From Betaproteobacteria bacterium (GTDB lineage Bacteria; Pseudomonadota; Gammaproteobacteria; Burkholderiales; SG8-41), in contig JAOTVX010000001.1 in NCBI GenBank assembly GCA_029863175.1, positions 109,515 to 173,514 of the forward strand: 64,000 bases of DNA, given 5' to 3'. The notes under the pieces were generated by a model. That model saw nothing but the letters and a program-made list of their open reading frames with translations. It did not search any database and was not told the origin of the DNA. Positions 1 to 11,265 of the stretch are shown here, one piece after another. How positions within the stretch are numbered: position 1 is the stretch's first letter; every line of letters begins with the position of its first letter. Position numbers and translations under genes: made by a program.

Positions 1-1
1 T

Positions 2-1711
2 CTTGCGGTGCTCAACAGTCTTCGCGAGCAGGCTGCGGTTCAGGAGGTCACGCTGTTCAACATGCGCGGCAAGGTACTCGCTGTCGCGGGCAACGAACAG
101 GTTGGCCTCATGCCGCAGCTGCCCGGGGCCGCGGCGTTGCGAGAACTGCGTTCGCGTCGCAGCTATAGCGCGGTCGAATCGATCCCGGGCAAGGGACTCT
201 ACCTGCGCGTGCTGGTGCCGATATCCATGCTGCGCCTCGCGGATGAGGTGCGGGTACTCCAGCTGCTGCAGCCCGTGCCCATGCGGCTTGCGCAGGATGC
301 GGAAGCGGTGCAGTCGGGATACCGCGAGTACCAGGAGCTCGCGCTATCGCGGAGGGGGCTGAAACGGCTCTACGGGCTGACGCTAACGCTCACGTTGTTG
401 CTCGCGTTGCTTTCTGCTGCAGCGCTCGGGTTTCTACTCTCCGATCGTCTTTCGGCACCGCTCAGCGCGCTGGTCGAGGGCACGCGGGCCGTGGCCCAAG
501 GCGACTACAGCCAACGCGCGGCGGTGGCATCGAGCGACGAGCTTGGTGTGCTGACGCAATCGTTTAACAGCATGACGCTGCAACTGGCAGAAGCGCGGGC
601 CACAGCGGAGCGGCATCAGGCCGAGCTCGCGCAAGCGATGGCGTACCTGGAGGGTATCGTGGCCCATTTATCGGCCGGTGTGCTCGCTTTCGACGAGGCG
701 CTGGAGTTGCGCGCGGCCAACCGCAGCGCGGGTACGATCCTCGGCGTCGATTTTACGCCTCTCATGGGCGCTACCCCACAGCGCTGGCCCGCGATCGCTC
801 CAGGCCTTTCCGAGCTGGCCCGCAAGATTTCCTCTGCTTTCGAGGAAGCGGGCGGCCAGGAATGGGAGCAGCAGGTGGAGCGCCGCTCGCGCCGCTCGAA
901 TCAGCTGTTGCTCCTGCGCGGCACGCAGCTGCCGCAGGGCACGGAGCGGGGCTACGTGGTGGTGTTCGACGATATTACCCATCTTGCCGAGGCGCAGCGC
1001 GCGGCGGCCTGGGGCGAAGTCGCGCGGCGGCTCGCGCACGAGATCCGCAACCCGCTTACGCCGATACAGCTCTCGGCCGAGCGGTTGCAGCTGAAGCTCG
1101 AGGGCAAGCTCGGGGGCAGAGACGCCGATATCCTCTCGCGCTCGACCCGGACGATCGTCAACCAGGTCGCGGCGCTGAAGAACATGGTCGACGCCTTCAG
1201 CCAGTACGCGCGTAGCCCCGAGGCCGCGATGCGCGAGCTCGACATCAACGCGCTCGCGCAGGAGGTGCTCGTGCTGTACGAATCTTCGCTGGGCCAGGCG
1301 GTTCGGCTGGAGCTCATGCCGGGCCTGCCGCCGGTGCTGGGCGATGCTGGTCAGCTGCGCCAGGTCATCCACAACCTGCTGCAGAACGCGCAGGACGCGT
1401 TGGTGGACACCCCGCAACCGCAGGTGGTCGTAGCGAGCAGCTTCGTGGACCGCGCCATGCAGCTCACCTTCACCGACAATGGCTGCGGATTTCCCGAGGA
1501 ATTGATTCAGAGGGCATTCGAGCCCTATGTCACCACCAAGCCCAAGGGCACGGGCCTGGGATTGGTGATCGTCAAGAAGATTGTGGAAGAGCATGGGGGC
1601 ACGGTCGCGATCGCGAACGTGGCGCCCCGCGGGGCGCAGGTCACCGTCCGGCTGCCCACCGCAATCACGCAAGATTCGGCGCGCCGCTCGGGCGCCCGAG
1701 CCAAGGTGTAA
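2..1711 (+). CDS. ntrY: Nitrogen-regulation sensor histidine kinase NtrY, 5' end outside window
   Basis: Membrane sensor kinase that autophosphorylates on histidine and passes phosphate to NtrX. The frame is open from the window edge, so the N-terminal membrane segments are missing. Visible in order are an extracytoplasmic portion, a membrane helix (about residues 123-147, LTLTLLLALLSAAALGFLL), a HAMP linker, a PAS-like region, and a HisKA motif RRLAHEIRNPLTPIQ near residue 345 with the phospho-acceptor His. The ATPase boxes follow: N box HNLLQNAQDAL, G1 NGCGFPEEL, and G2 PKGTGLGLVIVKKIVEEHGG. The stop lies 18 bases before ntrX, so the two are probably co-transcribed. A 16-base GC palindrome (1686-1701) lies just before the stop. 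The family call is secure; the signal sensed is not visible. Confidence 0.9.
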   Translation, partial: LAVLNSLREQAAVQEVTLFNMRGKVLAVAGNEQVGLMPQLPGAAALRELRSRRSYSAVESIPGKGLYLRVLVPISMLRLADEVRVLQLLQPVPMRLAQDAEAVQSGYREYQELALSRRGLKRLYGLTLTLTLLLALLSAAALGFLLSDRLSAPLSALVEGTRAVAQGDYSQRAAVASSDELGVLTQSFNSMTLQLAEARATAERHQAELAQAMAYLEGIVAHLSAGVLAFDEALELRAANRSAGTILGVDFTPLMGATPQRWPAIAPGLSELARKISSAFEEAGGQEWEQQVERRSRRSNQLLLLRGTQLPQGTERGYVVVFDDITHLAEAQRAAAWGEVARRLAHEIRNPLTPIQLSAERLQLKLEGKLGGRDADILSRSTRTIVNQVAALKNMVDAFSQYARSPEAAMRELDINALAQEVLVLYESSLGQAVRLELMPGLPPVLGDAGQLRQVIHNLLQNAQDALVDTPQPQVVVASSFVDRAMQLTFTDNGCGFPEELIQRAFEPYVTTKPKGTGLGLVIVKKIVEEHGGTVAIANVAPRGAQVTVRLPTAITQDSARRSGARAKV

Positions 1712-1729
1712 ACTAAGCGCTCGCACTCT

Positions 1730-2992
1730 ATGCAGCACATACTTGTCGTAGACGACGAAGTCGGTATTCGCGAGCTGCTCTCCGAGATCCTCGGCGACGA
1801 GGGTTATCAGGTGCGGCTGGCGGAGAACGCGAGTGAGGCACGCACGCAGCGAACGCGCGCGCGCCCGGACTTGGTGTTGCTCGATATCTGGATGCCGGAT
1901 ACTGATGGCATCACCCTGCTCAGGGAGTGGTCGAGCGCCGGCCTCCTCACGATGCCGGTCGTCATGATGTCGGGGCATGGCACGATCGACACGGCGGTCG
2001 AGGCCACGCGCATTGGCGCCTACGATTTCCTCGAGAAGCCAATCGCCCTGCAAAAGCTGCTCGCGACGGTCGGCCGCGCCCTGAAGCACGGTGGCGAGCA
2101 GTCACGGCCCGCCCTGTCGCTTGCGAGTCTCGGGCGGGGCGCCCTGATTACCGAGCTCAAACAGCGCCTGGAGCGGGTCGCGAATCTGCGCACGCCCCTT
2201 CTCCTCACTGGCGAGCCCGGCTGCGGCATCGAGCTGGCCGCGCGCTTTCTTCACCAACGCAATACGCCGTGGGTTGCGCCGGAGAATCACGGCGTGCTGG
2301 CCGAGGCGCCGCTCGAGCTGCTCGGGCAGGCGCGCGAGGGCAACGTGTTCCTGCACGAGATTGCGGACCTTTCGCGCGTCGAGCAGAAGGGCCTCTTGCT
2401 GGCCGTCTCAAAGCTCGAGCGCTACAACGTGCGGCTCATCTGCGGCGCCTCCCGTGACCTGGCCGAGTTGGTGGCGAGTGGTGTCTTTGACAGCCGCCTC
2501 TTCGGCGCGCTCGCTGCGACCATGATCCGGGTGCCGAGCCTGCGCGAGCACCGGGAGGACGTGCCTGACCTCGCAAACCTGATGCTAACTCGGATGGTAG
2601 AGGCGAAGGAAATCCCGCCGCGGCAGTTTTCGACCGGCGCGCTAAATTCGTTGCGCAATTTCGACTGGCCGGGAAACCTCACTCAGCTCGAAAGTGTGGT
2701 GCGCACGCTGGCGACGACGGCCTCCGCAGAGCAGATCTCTCTCGAGGACGTGAGCCAAGGTCTCCCGCAACCCCCCCCGGCCGCGAATGTTGCCCACGAC
2801 CTGCCATTCGACCTGCCGCTGCGGGATGCGCGCGACGCCTTTGAGCGCGTCTACTTCGAGTATCACATCGCGCGGGAAGGCGGCAACATCAGCCGTGTCG
2901 CCGACAGTGTCGGCCTGGAGCGCACCCACCTCTATCGCAAGCTGAAGCAGCTTGGCATCCGGCTCGCAAGAAAGAACGGCGAAGCGGCCTAG
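1730..2992 (+). CDS. ntrX: NtrX-type response regulator with a degenerate AAA+ domain
   Basis: DNA-binding partner of NtrY. The receiver domain (about residues 1-120) is intact: acidic pocket VDDE, phospho-acceptor Asp52 in LVLLDIWMPD, and Lys in FLEKP. The C-terminus carries a Fis-type helix-turn-helix (GGNISRVADSVGLERTHLYR, about 382-401). The central domain has the shape of a sigma-54 activator but has lost key residues. The Walker A Lys is absent (GEPGCGIELAA where the family has GxxGxGKE), the GAFTGA loop region is deleted, and the Walker B Asp is His (FLHEI). The protein is 420 residues, slightly short for NtrX. It probably binds DNA without remodelling sigma-54 polymerase. Start chosen at the ATG just downstream of the ntrY stop. 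Confidence 0.85.
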   Translation: MQHILVVDDEVGIRELLSEILGDEGYQVRLAENASEARTQRTRARPDLVLLDIWMPDTDGITLLREWSSAGLLTMPVVMMSGHGTIDTAVEATRIGAYDFLEKPIALQKLLATVGRALKHGGEQSRPALSLASLGRGALITELKQRLERVANLRTPLLLTGEPGCGIELAARFLHQRNTPWVAPENHGVLAEAPLELLGQAREGNVFLHEIADLSRVEQKGLLLAVSKLERYNVRLICGASRDLAELVASGVFDSRLFGALAATMIRVPSLREHREDVPDLANLMLTRMVEAKEIPPRQFSTGALNSLRNFDWPGNLTQLESVVRTLATTASAEQISLEDVSQGLPQPPPAANVAHDLPFDLPLRDARDAFERVYFEYHIAREGGNISRVADSVGLERTHLYRKLKQLGIRLARKNGEAA

Positions 2993-3023
2993 GCGGTAAA
3001 GGGAGCGAGCCAGGTCGCGCTCA

Positions 3024-3047
3024 CCGGGTTCTTGCCCCGGGTTTTTT
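3024..3047 (+). terminator. Probable intrinsic terminator after ntrYX
   Basis: A short stem CCGGG/CCCGG with a 7-base loop is followed by a run of six T, 31 bases after the ntrX stop. The stem is only 5 bp, so termination may be partial. Confidence 0.5.
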
Positions 3048-3079
3048 CAATTCAGCGAGGCAGCCCTACGACCCCGGTT

Positions 3080-3085
3080 TATAAT
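3080..3085 (+). promoter_or_regulatory. Candidate -10 box ahead of tkt
   Basis: A perfect TATAAT lies 40 bases before the tkt start and downstream of the ntrYX terminator. No convincing -35 box is seen at the usual distance, so this rests on the -10 alone. Confidence 0.35.
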
Positions 3086-3125
3086 TGGTGCACTTCCGCT
3101 TTGCCCCCCGCAAGGACTAGACAGG

Positions 3126-5126
3126 ATGAGTTCCCGCGCTGAACTGGCCAACGCGATCCGCGCGCTGGCGATGGACGCCGTGCAACAGGCCAAATCCGGG
3201 CACCCGGGCATGCCGATGGGCATGGCGGAGATCGCGGAGGTCCTCTGGAACGATCACCTGCGTCACAACCCGGGCAATCCGTCCTGGCCGAACCGCGACC
3301 GCTTCGTCCTTTCGAACGGGCACGGCTCGATGTTGTTGTACTCGGTGCTTCATCTCACGGGCTACGACCTGCCCATGGCGGAGCTCAAGCGCTTTCGGCA
3401 AATGCACTCGAAGACGCCGGGTCATCCCGAGTACGGCTGTGCGCCAGGGATCGAGACGACGACCGGCCCGCTCGGACAAGGCCTCGGCAATGCCGTGGGC
3501 CTGGCGCTCGCCGAACGCCTGCTCGCAGCCGAGTTCAATCGACCGGGGTTCGACATCGTCGACCACCATACCTACGCTTTTCTCGGCGACGGCTGCATGA
3601 TGGAAGGCATCTCGCACGAGGTTTGCGCGCTCGCCGGAACTCTGGGACTGGGCAAGCTCGTCGCCATCTACGACGACAACAGCATCTCCATCGATTCGGG
3701 AAAAGGCCAGATCCGGCAATGGTACACGGACGACGTCAAGCGGCGATTCGAGGCGTATGGCTGGCAGGTGATCCCGAACGTCGATGGTCATGACGTCGAC
3801 GCGGTGAACCGGGCGATCAGGAAGGCGCGTCGCGAGAAATCCAGGCCGACGTTGATCTGTGCAAAGACGATCATTGCGAAAGGGGCACCGTCCAAGGCCA
3901 ACACCGGCGCCGCGCACGGTGAACCGCTCGGCGAAAAGGAGATTACCGCGACCCGCGAGGCACTGGGCTGGGGGCACCCGCCTTTCGAGCTGCCGGCAGC
4001 CGTGTACGAAGGCTGGGACGCGCGCAAGCGCGGCGCCTCCGCCGAAAGGCGCTGGAAACGCCTGATTTCCGCCTACGAGAAGCAATATCCCGCCGAGGCC
4101 GGGGAATTCTGGCGGCGCAGCGCGGGCGAGCTGCCGAGCGATTTCGCGGCGCGGGTCGAGGCGTTGGTCAAGGAAACGGACTCGAAAGCGGAAACGCTTG
4201 CCACGCGCAAGGCATCGCAAAATGCGCTCGAAGTCCTGGTGGCAATGCTGCCGGAACTCGTGGGCGGCTCGGCCGACCTGACAGTTTCAAACCTGACCAT
4301 GGTGAATGCATCGAAAGTGGTTGGGCACGAGGGCGGCGGCAATTATCTTTTCTACGGCGTGCGTGAATTCGGCATGTGCGCGATCATGAGTGGGCTGACA
4401 CTGCATGGAGGCCTGATTCCGTACGGCGGCACGTTCCTCGTTTTCTCGGACTACGCGCGGAATGCGTTGCGCATGGCGGCGCTGATGGGGGTGCGCGTAA
4501 TTTATGTATTTACGCACGACTCGATCGGCTTGGGCGAGGATGGGCCCACGCATCAGCCGATCGAGCATGCCGCAACGCTCAGGCTCATGCCCAACATGCA
4601 CGTGTGGCGGCCGTGCGACACGGTGGAGTCGGTCGTGGCATGGTCTGCCGCGCTAGAGCGCAAAGATGGCCCGACGAGCCTGTTGCTCACGCGCCAGGCC
4701 GCGCCGTTCATGAAGCGCGCACCGGAACAGCTCGACCTCATCCGGCGCGGCGGGTATGTGCTAGCGGACGCGGCCGGAGTGCCCCCAAGTTGCATCATCA
4801 TTGCGACCGGCTCCGAGGTTGCGCTGGCGCTCGAAGCACACCGGCAGCTCGCGGCCGAAGGCATCGGGACACGGGTGGTATCCATGCCCTCAACCAACGT
4901 GTTCGATGGGCAGGACGAGGCCTATCGCGCGAGCGTTTTGCCGCGCGGCGTGCCGCGCGTGGCGGTCGAAGTCGGCGTGCCCGATTATTGGCGTAAGTAC
5001 GTCGGTCTCGACGGCGCGGTAATCGGCATAGACCGCTTCGGCGAGTCAGCGCCGGCGGGGGAACTTTTCAAGTACTTCGGCTTCACACCAGAAAACGTTG
5101 CCGCCGTGGTGAAGGCGGCGCTTTAA
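3126..5126 (+). CDS. tkt: Transketolase
   Basis: Thiamine-diphosphate enzyme moving two-carbon units between sugar phosphates in the pentose phosphate or Calvin pathway; cytoplasmic. The 666-residue length is standard. Motifs include the TPP/Mg site [13 protein letters not shown] with following DDNSISIDS, the early loop [17 protein letters not shown], and in the pyrimidine domain [12 protein letters not shown] and the [15 protein letters not shown] substrate loop. AAGGA lies 9 bases before the chosen ATG. It heads the conserved order tkt-gap-pgk-pyk-fba. A GCCGCC/GGCGGC inverted repeat lies just before the stop. Confidence 0.97.
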   Translation: MSSRAELANAIRALAMDAVQQAKSGHPGMPMGMAEIAEVLWNDHLRHNPGNPSWPNRDRFVLSNGHGSMLLYSVLHLTGYDLPMAELKRFRQMHSKTPGHPEYGCAPGIETTTGPLGQGLGNAVGLALAERLLAAEFNRPGFDIVDHHTYAFLGDGCMMEGISHEVCALAGTLGLGKLVAIYDDNSISIDSGKGQIRQWYTDDVKRRFEAYGWQVIPNVDGHDVDAVNRAIRKARREKSRPTLICAKTIIAKGAPSKANTGAAHGEPLGEKEITATREALGWGHPPFELPAAVYEGWDARKRGASAERRWKRLISAYEKQYPAEAGEFWRRSAGELPSDFAARVEALVKETDSKAETLATRKASQNALEVLVAMLPELVGGSADLTVSNLTMVNASKVVGHEGGGNYLFYGVREFGMCAIMSGLTLHGGLIPYGGTFLVFSDYARNALRMAALMGVRVIYVFTHDSIGLGEDGPTHQPIEHAATLRLMPNMHVWRPCDTVESVVAWSAALERKDGPTSLLLTRQAAPFMKRAPEQLDLIRRGGYVLADAAGVPPSCIIIATGSEVALALEAHRQLAAEGIGTRVVSMPSTNVFDGQDEAYRASVLPRGVPRVAVEVGVPDYWRKYVGLDGAVIGIDRFGESAPAGELFKYFGFTPENVAAVVKAAL

Positions 5127-5148
5127 GCTTGGCAATCAACGGGAATAA

Positions 5149-7343
<2,195 letters not shown>

Positions 7344-7350
7344 CGGCGCC

Positions 7351-7463
7351 GTTCAATGTTCCGGATTCCGAGTTCAAGGTTCTGGGCTTGACGTTCCACG
7401 CGACCCGCCAAGCCATTAGACTACAAACCCGGAACTTGGAACGTTGAACCCGGAACTCGGAAC
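7351..7463 (+). repeat. Inverted short-period repeat (GGAAC type) between pgk and pyk
   Basis: The gap is built from a left arm of repeated GTTC-type heptamers (7351-7383) and a right arm of their complement (7431-7463, GGAACTTGGAACGTTGAACC and onward), with a unique 47-base centre. It fills nearly the whole gap. It is one of several low-period families in this window, and no gene is present in it. Confidence 0.6.
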
Positions 7464-7469
7464 AGGCTG

Positions 7470-8897
7470 ATGCCCCGCCGCACCAAGATCGTCGCCACGC
7501 TCGGCCCCGCTTCGAGCGACAAGAAGACGCTTGCGCGCATGATCGATGCCGGGCTTGATGTCGTGCGCATCAACTTCTCGCACGGCGCCCCCGACGAACA
7601 TCGCAAGCGCGTCGAGCTGGTGCGCGCGCTGGCGCGCAGGGCGGGCCGCGCGGTCGGCGTTCTGGTCGATTTGCAGGGCCCGAAGATCCGCATCGGCCGT
7701 TTCCGCGACGGCAAGGTGAACCTGAAGATGGGCGGGACATTCATGCTCGATGCGGAGTGTGAGCTTGGGGATGGGCACCGCGTCGGTCTCGACTACCGCA
7801 ACCTTCCTAAAGACGTGGACGCCGGCGATACGCTGCTGCTCGACGATGGGCGCATCGTGCTAGGCGTGGCGTCCGTTCGCGGTTCGCGCATTCACTGTGT
7901 GGTGGAGCAGGGCGGTGTCTTGTCCAACAACAAGGGCATCAACCGTAAGGGTGGCGGCCTGACCGCGCCGGCGCTGACGGAAAAGGATATGCGCGACATC
8001 AAGCTGGCGGCTGAGTTGAAAGCCGACTTCCTCGGCGTGTCCTTCCCGCGCTCGGGGTCGGATATCCGCTGGGCGCGGGATCTTATGCACAAAGCCGGCG
8101 GCCGCGCACTGACCGTGGCGAAGATAGAGCGCGCGGAGGCCATTACGGCGCTGGAGGACATTCTTGACGCCGCAGATTGCATCATGGTGGCGCGCGGGGA
8201 TCTAGCCGTCGAAGTGGGAGACGCCATAGTGCCTGCGCTGCAGAAGCGCATGATCCGCTTGGCACGCGAAAAGAACCGGATCACGATCACCGCAACGCAG
8301 ATGATGGAGTCGATGATCAGCAATCCGATTCCGACGCGCGCCGAGGTGTCCGACGTGGCCAATGCCGTCCTGGACGGCACCGACGCGGTGATGCTGTCGG
8401 CGGAGACGGCGACCGGCGGCTACCCGGTCGAGACGGTGGCCGCAATGGCGCGTGTTTGCGCGGAAGCGGACAAGGAGGACGAGCCGGCCACCGACCGGCG
8501 GCGTAACCGGCCACCGGCGAATGTCGAGGAGTCAATCGCACGGGCGACGGTTTTCACCTGCAATAACCTGAATATCAAGGCGGTATCGGCCATGACCCAG
8601 AGCGGGAACACGGTACTGCTGATGTCGCGAATGTCCACCAACGTGCCGATCTACGCGATGAGCGCGGGGGTCGAGACGCGACGCCGTGTCACGCTGTTCC
8701 GGGGCGTCTACCCGGTTAAGTTCAAAGGCGCTCGCGATCCCGAAAAGGCGCTTCACATGGCGGAGGATGAGCTCCTCAAGCGTGGCGCCGTGCAGATCGG
8801 GGACTACATGGTGCTGACGATCGGCGAGCCTTTCGGCAAGGTCGGCGGCACCAACACGATGAAGATCGTCCAGGTCGGCGAGCATCGGCGGGCCTAA
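7470..8897 (+). CDS. pyk: Pyruvate kinase
   Basis: Makes pyruvate and ATP from phosphoenolpyruvate. The 475-residue protein starts RRTKIVATLGPAS, has RINFSHGAPDEH, the catalytic AKIERAEA, the metal-site VARGDLAVEV, and the signature TATQMMESMISNPIPTRAEV followed by DGTDAVMLSAETATGGYPVE. The start ATG directly follows the GGAAC repeat block, so no strong Shine-Dalgarno is visible. It is co-oriented with pgk and fba. Confidence 0.97.
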   Translation: MPRRTKIVATLGPASSDKKTLARMIDAGLDVVRINFSHGAPDEHRKRVELVRALARRAGRAVGVLVDLQGPKIRIGRFRDGKVNLKMGGTFMLDAECELGDGHRVGLDYRNLPKDVDAGDTLLLDDGRIVLGVASVRGSRIHCVVEQGGVLSNNKGINRKGGGLTAPALTEKDMRDIKLAAELKADFLGVSFPRSGSDIRWARDLMHKAGGRALTVAKIERAEAITALEDILDAADCIMVARGDLAVEVGDAIVPALQKRMIRLAREKNRITITATQMMESMISNPIPTRAEVSDVANAVLDGTDAVMLSAETATGGYPVETVAAMARVCAEADKEDEPATDRRRNRPPANVEESIARATVFTCNNLNIKAVSAMTQSGNTVLLMSRMSTNVPIYAMSAGVETRRRVTLFRGVYPVKFKGARDPEKALHMAEDELLKRGAVQIGDYMVLTIGEPFGKVGGTNTMKIVQVGEHRRA

Positions 8898-9021
8898 TGG
8901 CTGTAAATGGTGAAGCGTGAATGGTGAATGATGAGTCGAAAGGGGTAAAATAAAGGGCTCAGGGTTTGTAGCGTTCTTCACCAGTCACAAGCTACCCGTC
9001 ACGCAATTCCGAGGAGTTCAT

Positions 9022-10056
9022 ATGTCCATTCATCCATTGGAAGCCGTCGCCCGCGCCATGGTCGCGGGCAGCAAGGGAATACTCGCCGCCGACGAGTCCA
9101 CCGGCACGATCGAGAAACGCTTCACCGGTATCAAGGTTGAGAACACAGAAGAGAACAGGCGCGCCTACCGTGACCTTTTGTTCTCGGCCAAAGGCCTCGG
9201 GCAATACATCAGTGGCGTGATCCTCTATGACGAGACGATCCGCCAGAAATCCGCCGACGGCACGCGGTTTGTCGAGCTGCTTGGCGGGGCCGGGATCATT
9301 CCCGGTATTAAGGTGGATACCGGCGCCAAGGACCTCGCGCAATGCCCGGGAGAGAAAGTCACCGAGGGACTCGACAATCTCGCAAAGCGCTGCGCCGAGT
9401 ACGTGAAGCTGGGTGCCAAATTTGCCAAGTGGCGCGCGGTCATCGAGATCGGCACCGACATGCCGAGTTCGACGTGCATCGCGGCGAACGCTCACGCGCT
9501 GGGCCGCTACGCCGCAATCTGCCAGGAAGCTGGTTTGGTGCCGATCGTGGAGCCCGAAGTGCTCATGGATGGCAACCACATCATCCACCGCTGCGAAGAG
9601 GTTACGGAGTGGACCTTGAACGCCGTATACGAGGCGCTCTACGTGCATCGCGTCATTCTGGAACGTTCAGTGCTCAAGCCCTCCATGGTGATTTCCGGCA
9701 AGGACTGCCCAGAACAGGCGGAGGTCGCGGAGGTGGCCGAGCGCACGGTACGCGTTCTCAAGCGGTGCGTGCCGGCCGCGGTCACGGGCATCGTGTTCCT
9801 GTCGGGTGGCCAGAGCGATGAGCGGGCGACCCAGCACCTTAACGCTATGAACAAGATGTACAAGGGTCAGCTGCCATGGCCTTTGTCCTTCTCGTATGGG
9901 CGGGCGCTTCAGCAGCCCGCGCTGAAGGGTTGGAAGGGTTCGAGCGCCAACGTTGCGGCGGCGCAGGCGGCGTTGCTTCACCGTGCGCGGATGAACAGCC
10001 TGGCGTGCAGCGGGAGCTATACCGCGGACCTCGAACGTCAGGCGCGTGCCGCCTAG
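9022..10056 (+). CDS. fba: Class I fructose-bisphosphate aldolase
   Basis: Schiff-base aldolase cleaving fructose-1,6-bisphosphate. The start MSIHPLEAVARAMV leads into the class I landmark KGILAADESTGTIEKRF. Also present are YDETIRQKS, IPGIKVDTG, VEPEVLMDGNH, and the lysine region VLKPSMVISG; the C-terminus has FSYGRALQQPAL. The metal-site motifs of class II aldolases are absent. The length is 344 residues. GAGGAG lies 5 bases before the ATG. It closes the sugar-phosphate block. Betaproteobacteria more often have a class II enzyme here (recalled, not checked). Confidence 0.95.
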   Translation: MSIHPLEAVARAMVAGSKGILAADESTGTIEKRFTGIKVENTEENRRAYRDLLFSAKGLGQYISGVILYDETIRQKSADGTRFVELLGGAGIIPGIKVDTGAKDLAQCPGEKVTEGLDNLAKRCAEYVKLGAKFAKWRAVIEIGTDMPSSTCIAANAHALGRYAAICQEAGLVPIVEPEVLMDGNHIIHRCEEVTEWTLNAVYEALYVHRVILERSVLKPSMVISGKDCPEQAEVAEVAERTVRVLKRCVPAAVTGIVFLSGGQSDERATQHLNAMNKMYKGQLPWPLSFSYGRALQQPALKGWKGSSANVAAAQAALLHRARMNSLACSGSYTADLERQARAA

Positions 10057-10071
10057 GCTGGCGGTTTTGTT
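10049..10071 (+). terminator. Intrinsic terminator over the fba stop codon
   Basis: Stem CCGCC/GGCGG with loop TAGGCT is followed by TTTTGTT. The fba TAG stop lies in the loop. It marks the end of the conserved block and the beginning of the accessory region. Confidence 0.6.
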
Positions 10072-10128
10072 GCAGGCTCCCCGCCGCGCGACGATGTGCC
10101 GATGCGCCGGCAGGACCACTCGGCTCGC

Positions 10129-11229
10129 ATGAAGCGCGGCAAGTCACCCGAGCGCCCGCCGGTATCCGTGATTACCGGCTATCTGGGCAGCGGCAAGACG
10201 ACGCTGCTCAATCGGCTGCTGCGCCATCCGGCACTCGCGAACACCGCGGTCATCATCAACGAGTTTGGCGAGATCGCGCTCGACCATCTACTGGTCGCGG
10301 CGCCGAGCGAGAACATGGTGCTGCTCGCGAACGGTTGCATCTGCTGCGCCGTGCGGGGCGACCTCGTCGGCACGCTGGGCGACCTTGCCGACAAGCGCGC
10401 ACGCGGCGAAACACCCCCCTTTGATCGTGTCTTGATCGAAACCACCGGCTTGGCCGACCCGGTCCCGGTTCTGCAGACCCTCATAACCGATCCGGAAGTC
10501 GGCCCGCGCTACCGCCTCGACGGGGTCCTGACGCTCGTGGATGGTGTGCATGGCGCCGCGCAGCTCGACGCCCACCGCGAAGCCGTCAAGCAGGCCGCGC
10601 TGGCCGACCGGCTGCTGATCACCAAATGCGACGTTGCGCCAGATGAATCGATCGCGGCGCTCGAGCGCAGGCTGGGCGCGCTCAATCCGGCCGCGCAGCG
10701 TTACCGCATAACACGCGGGGAAATATCCCCGGAGGAACTGTTCGGCGTCGCGCTCGAAGATCGTGGCGCCAAAGGACTTGCGCGTTGGCTGCGGCAGGAG
10801 GCCTATGTTGCGACTGGTGCGCGTCGCGGTGGCTACATCGGGGCTGACCGGCACGACAACGGCATCGATGCTTTCAGCGTGCATCTCGACCAGCCGGTCA
10901 CGCGCGCGGGGCTTGTCACGTGGCTTCATCTGCTCGCCTCGCTCCGAGGTGCCAACTTGCTGCGCATGAAAGGCCTCCTCAATGTCGAGGGCCGCCCCGT
11001 GACGGTGCACGCGGTGCAGACGCTGATCGACGAGCCGGTTCCGCTGGAGCGGTGGCCGGATGAGGACCGCCGGTCGCGGCTGGTCTTCATCACGCGCGAC
11101 ATGGCGCGCGCTGACATCGAGCGGACCCTGGACGCGCTGGGTTTTGATGCGGGCGCCGCGCAGCAATCGGGGGCTTTCGATCCGCGCGCCTACGAGCGCT
11201 TCGTCGCAGTGGCGGGAAATTTCCGGTGA
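10129..11229 (+). CDS. CobW/COG0523-family GTPase, putative metal chaperone
   Basis: G3E-family P-loop GTPase, a family that delivers metals (zinc, cobalt or nickel) to target proteins. It has Walker A GYLGSGKTTLL near the N-terminus, the metal-binding GCICC motif, the switch ETTGLADP, and a guanine-specificity TKCD. A CobW C-terminal domain follows. In-frame starts exist at 10096 (GTG) and 10102 (ATG); the ATG at 10129 is chosen because the family normally starts within about 15-20 residues of the P loop. There is no clear ribosome site for any of them. The metal is unknown. The neighbouring amidohydrolase downstream is a metalloenzyme and could be a client, which is inference. Confidence 0.85.
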   Translation: MKRGKSPERPPVSVITGYLGSGKTTLLNRLLRHPALANTAVIINEFGEIALDHLLVAAPSENMVLLANGCICCAVRGDLVGTLGDLADKRARGETPPFDRVLIETTGLADPVPVLQTLITDPEVGPRYRLDGVLTLVDGVHGAAQLDAHREAVKQAALADRLLITKCDVAPDESIAALERRLGALNPAAQRYRITRGEISPEELFGVALEDRGAKGLARWLRQEAYVATGARRGGYIGADRHDNGIDAFSVHLDQPVTRAGLVTWLHLLASLRGANLLRMKGLLNVEGRPVTVHAVQTLIDEPVPLERWPDEDRRSRLVFITRDMARADIERTLDALGFDAGAAQQSGAFDPRAYERFVAVAGNFR

Positions 11230-11265
11230 ACCAGGGCAGTAAGTGATGAGGGAGGTATACGGGAA

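Noticed and set aside
1633..1648. 16-base GC palindrome in ntrY
   Set aside because: It falls in conserved codons of the kinase C-terminus and is all G and C, so chance is a good explanation.
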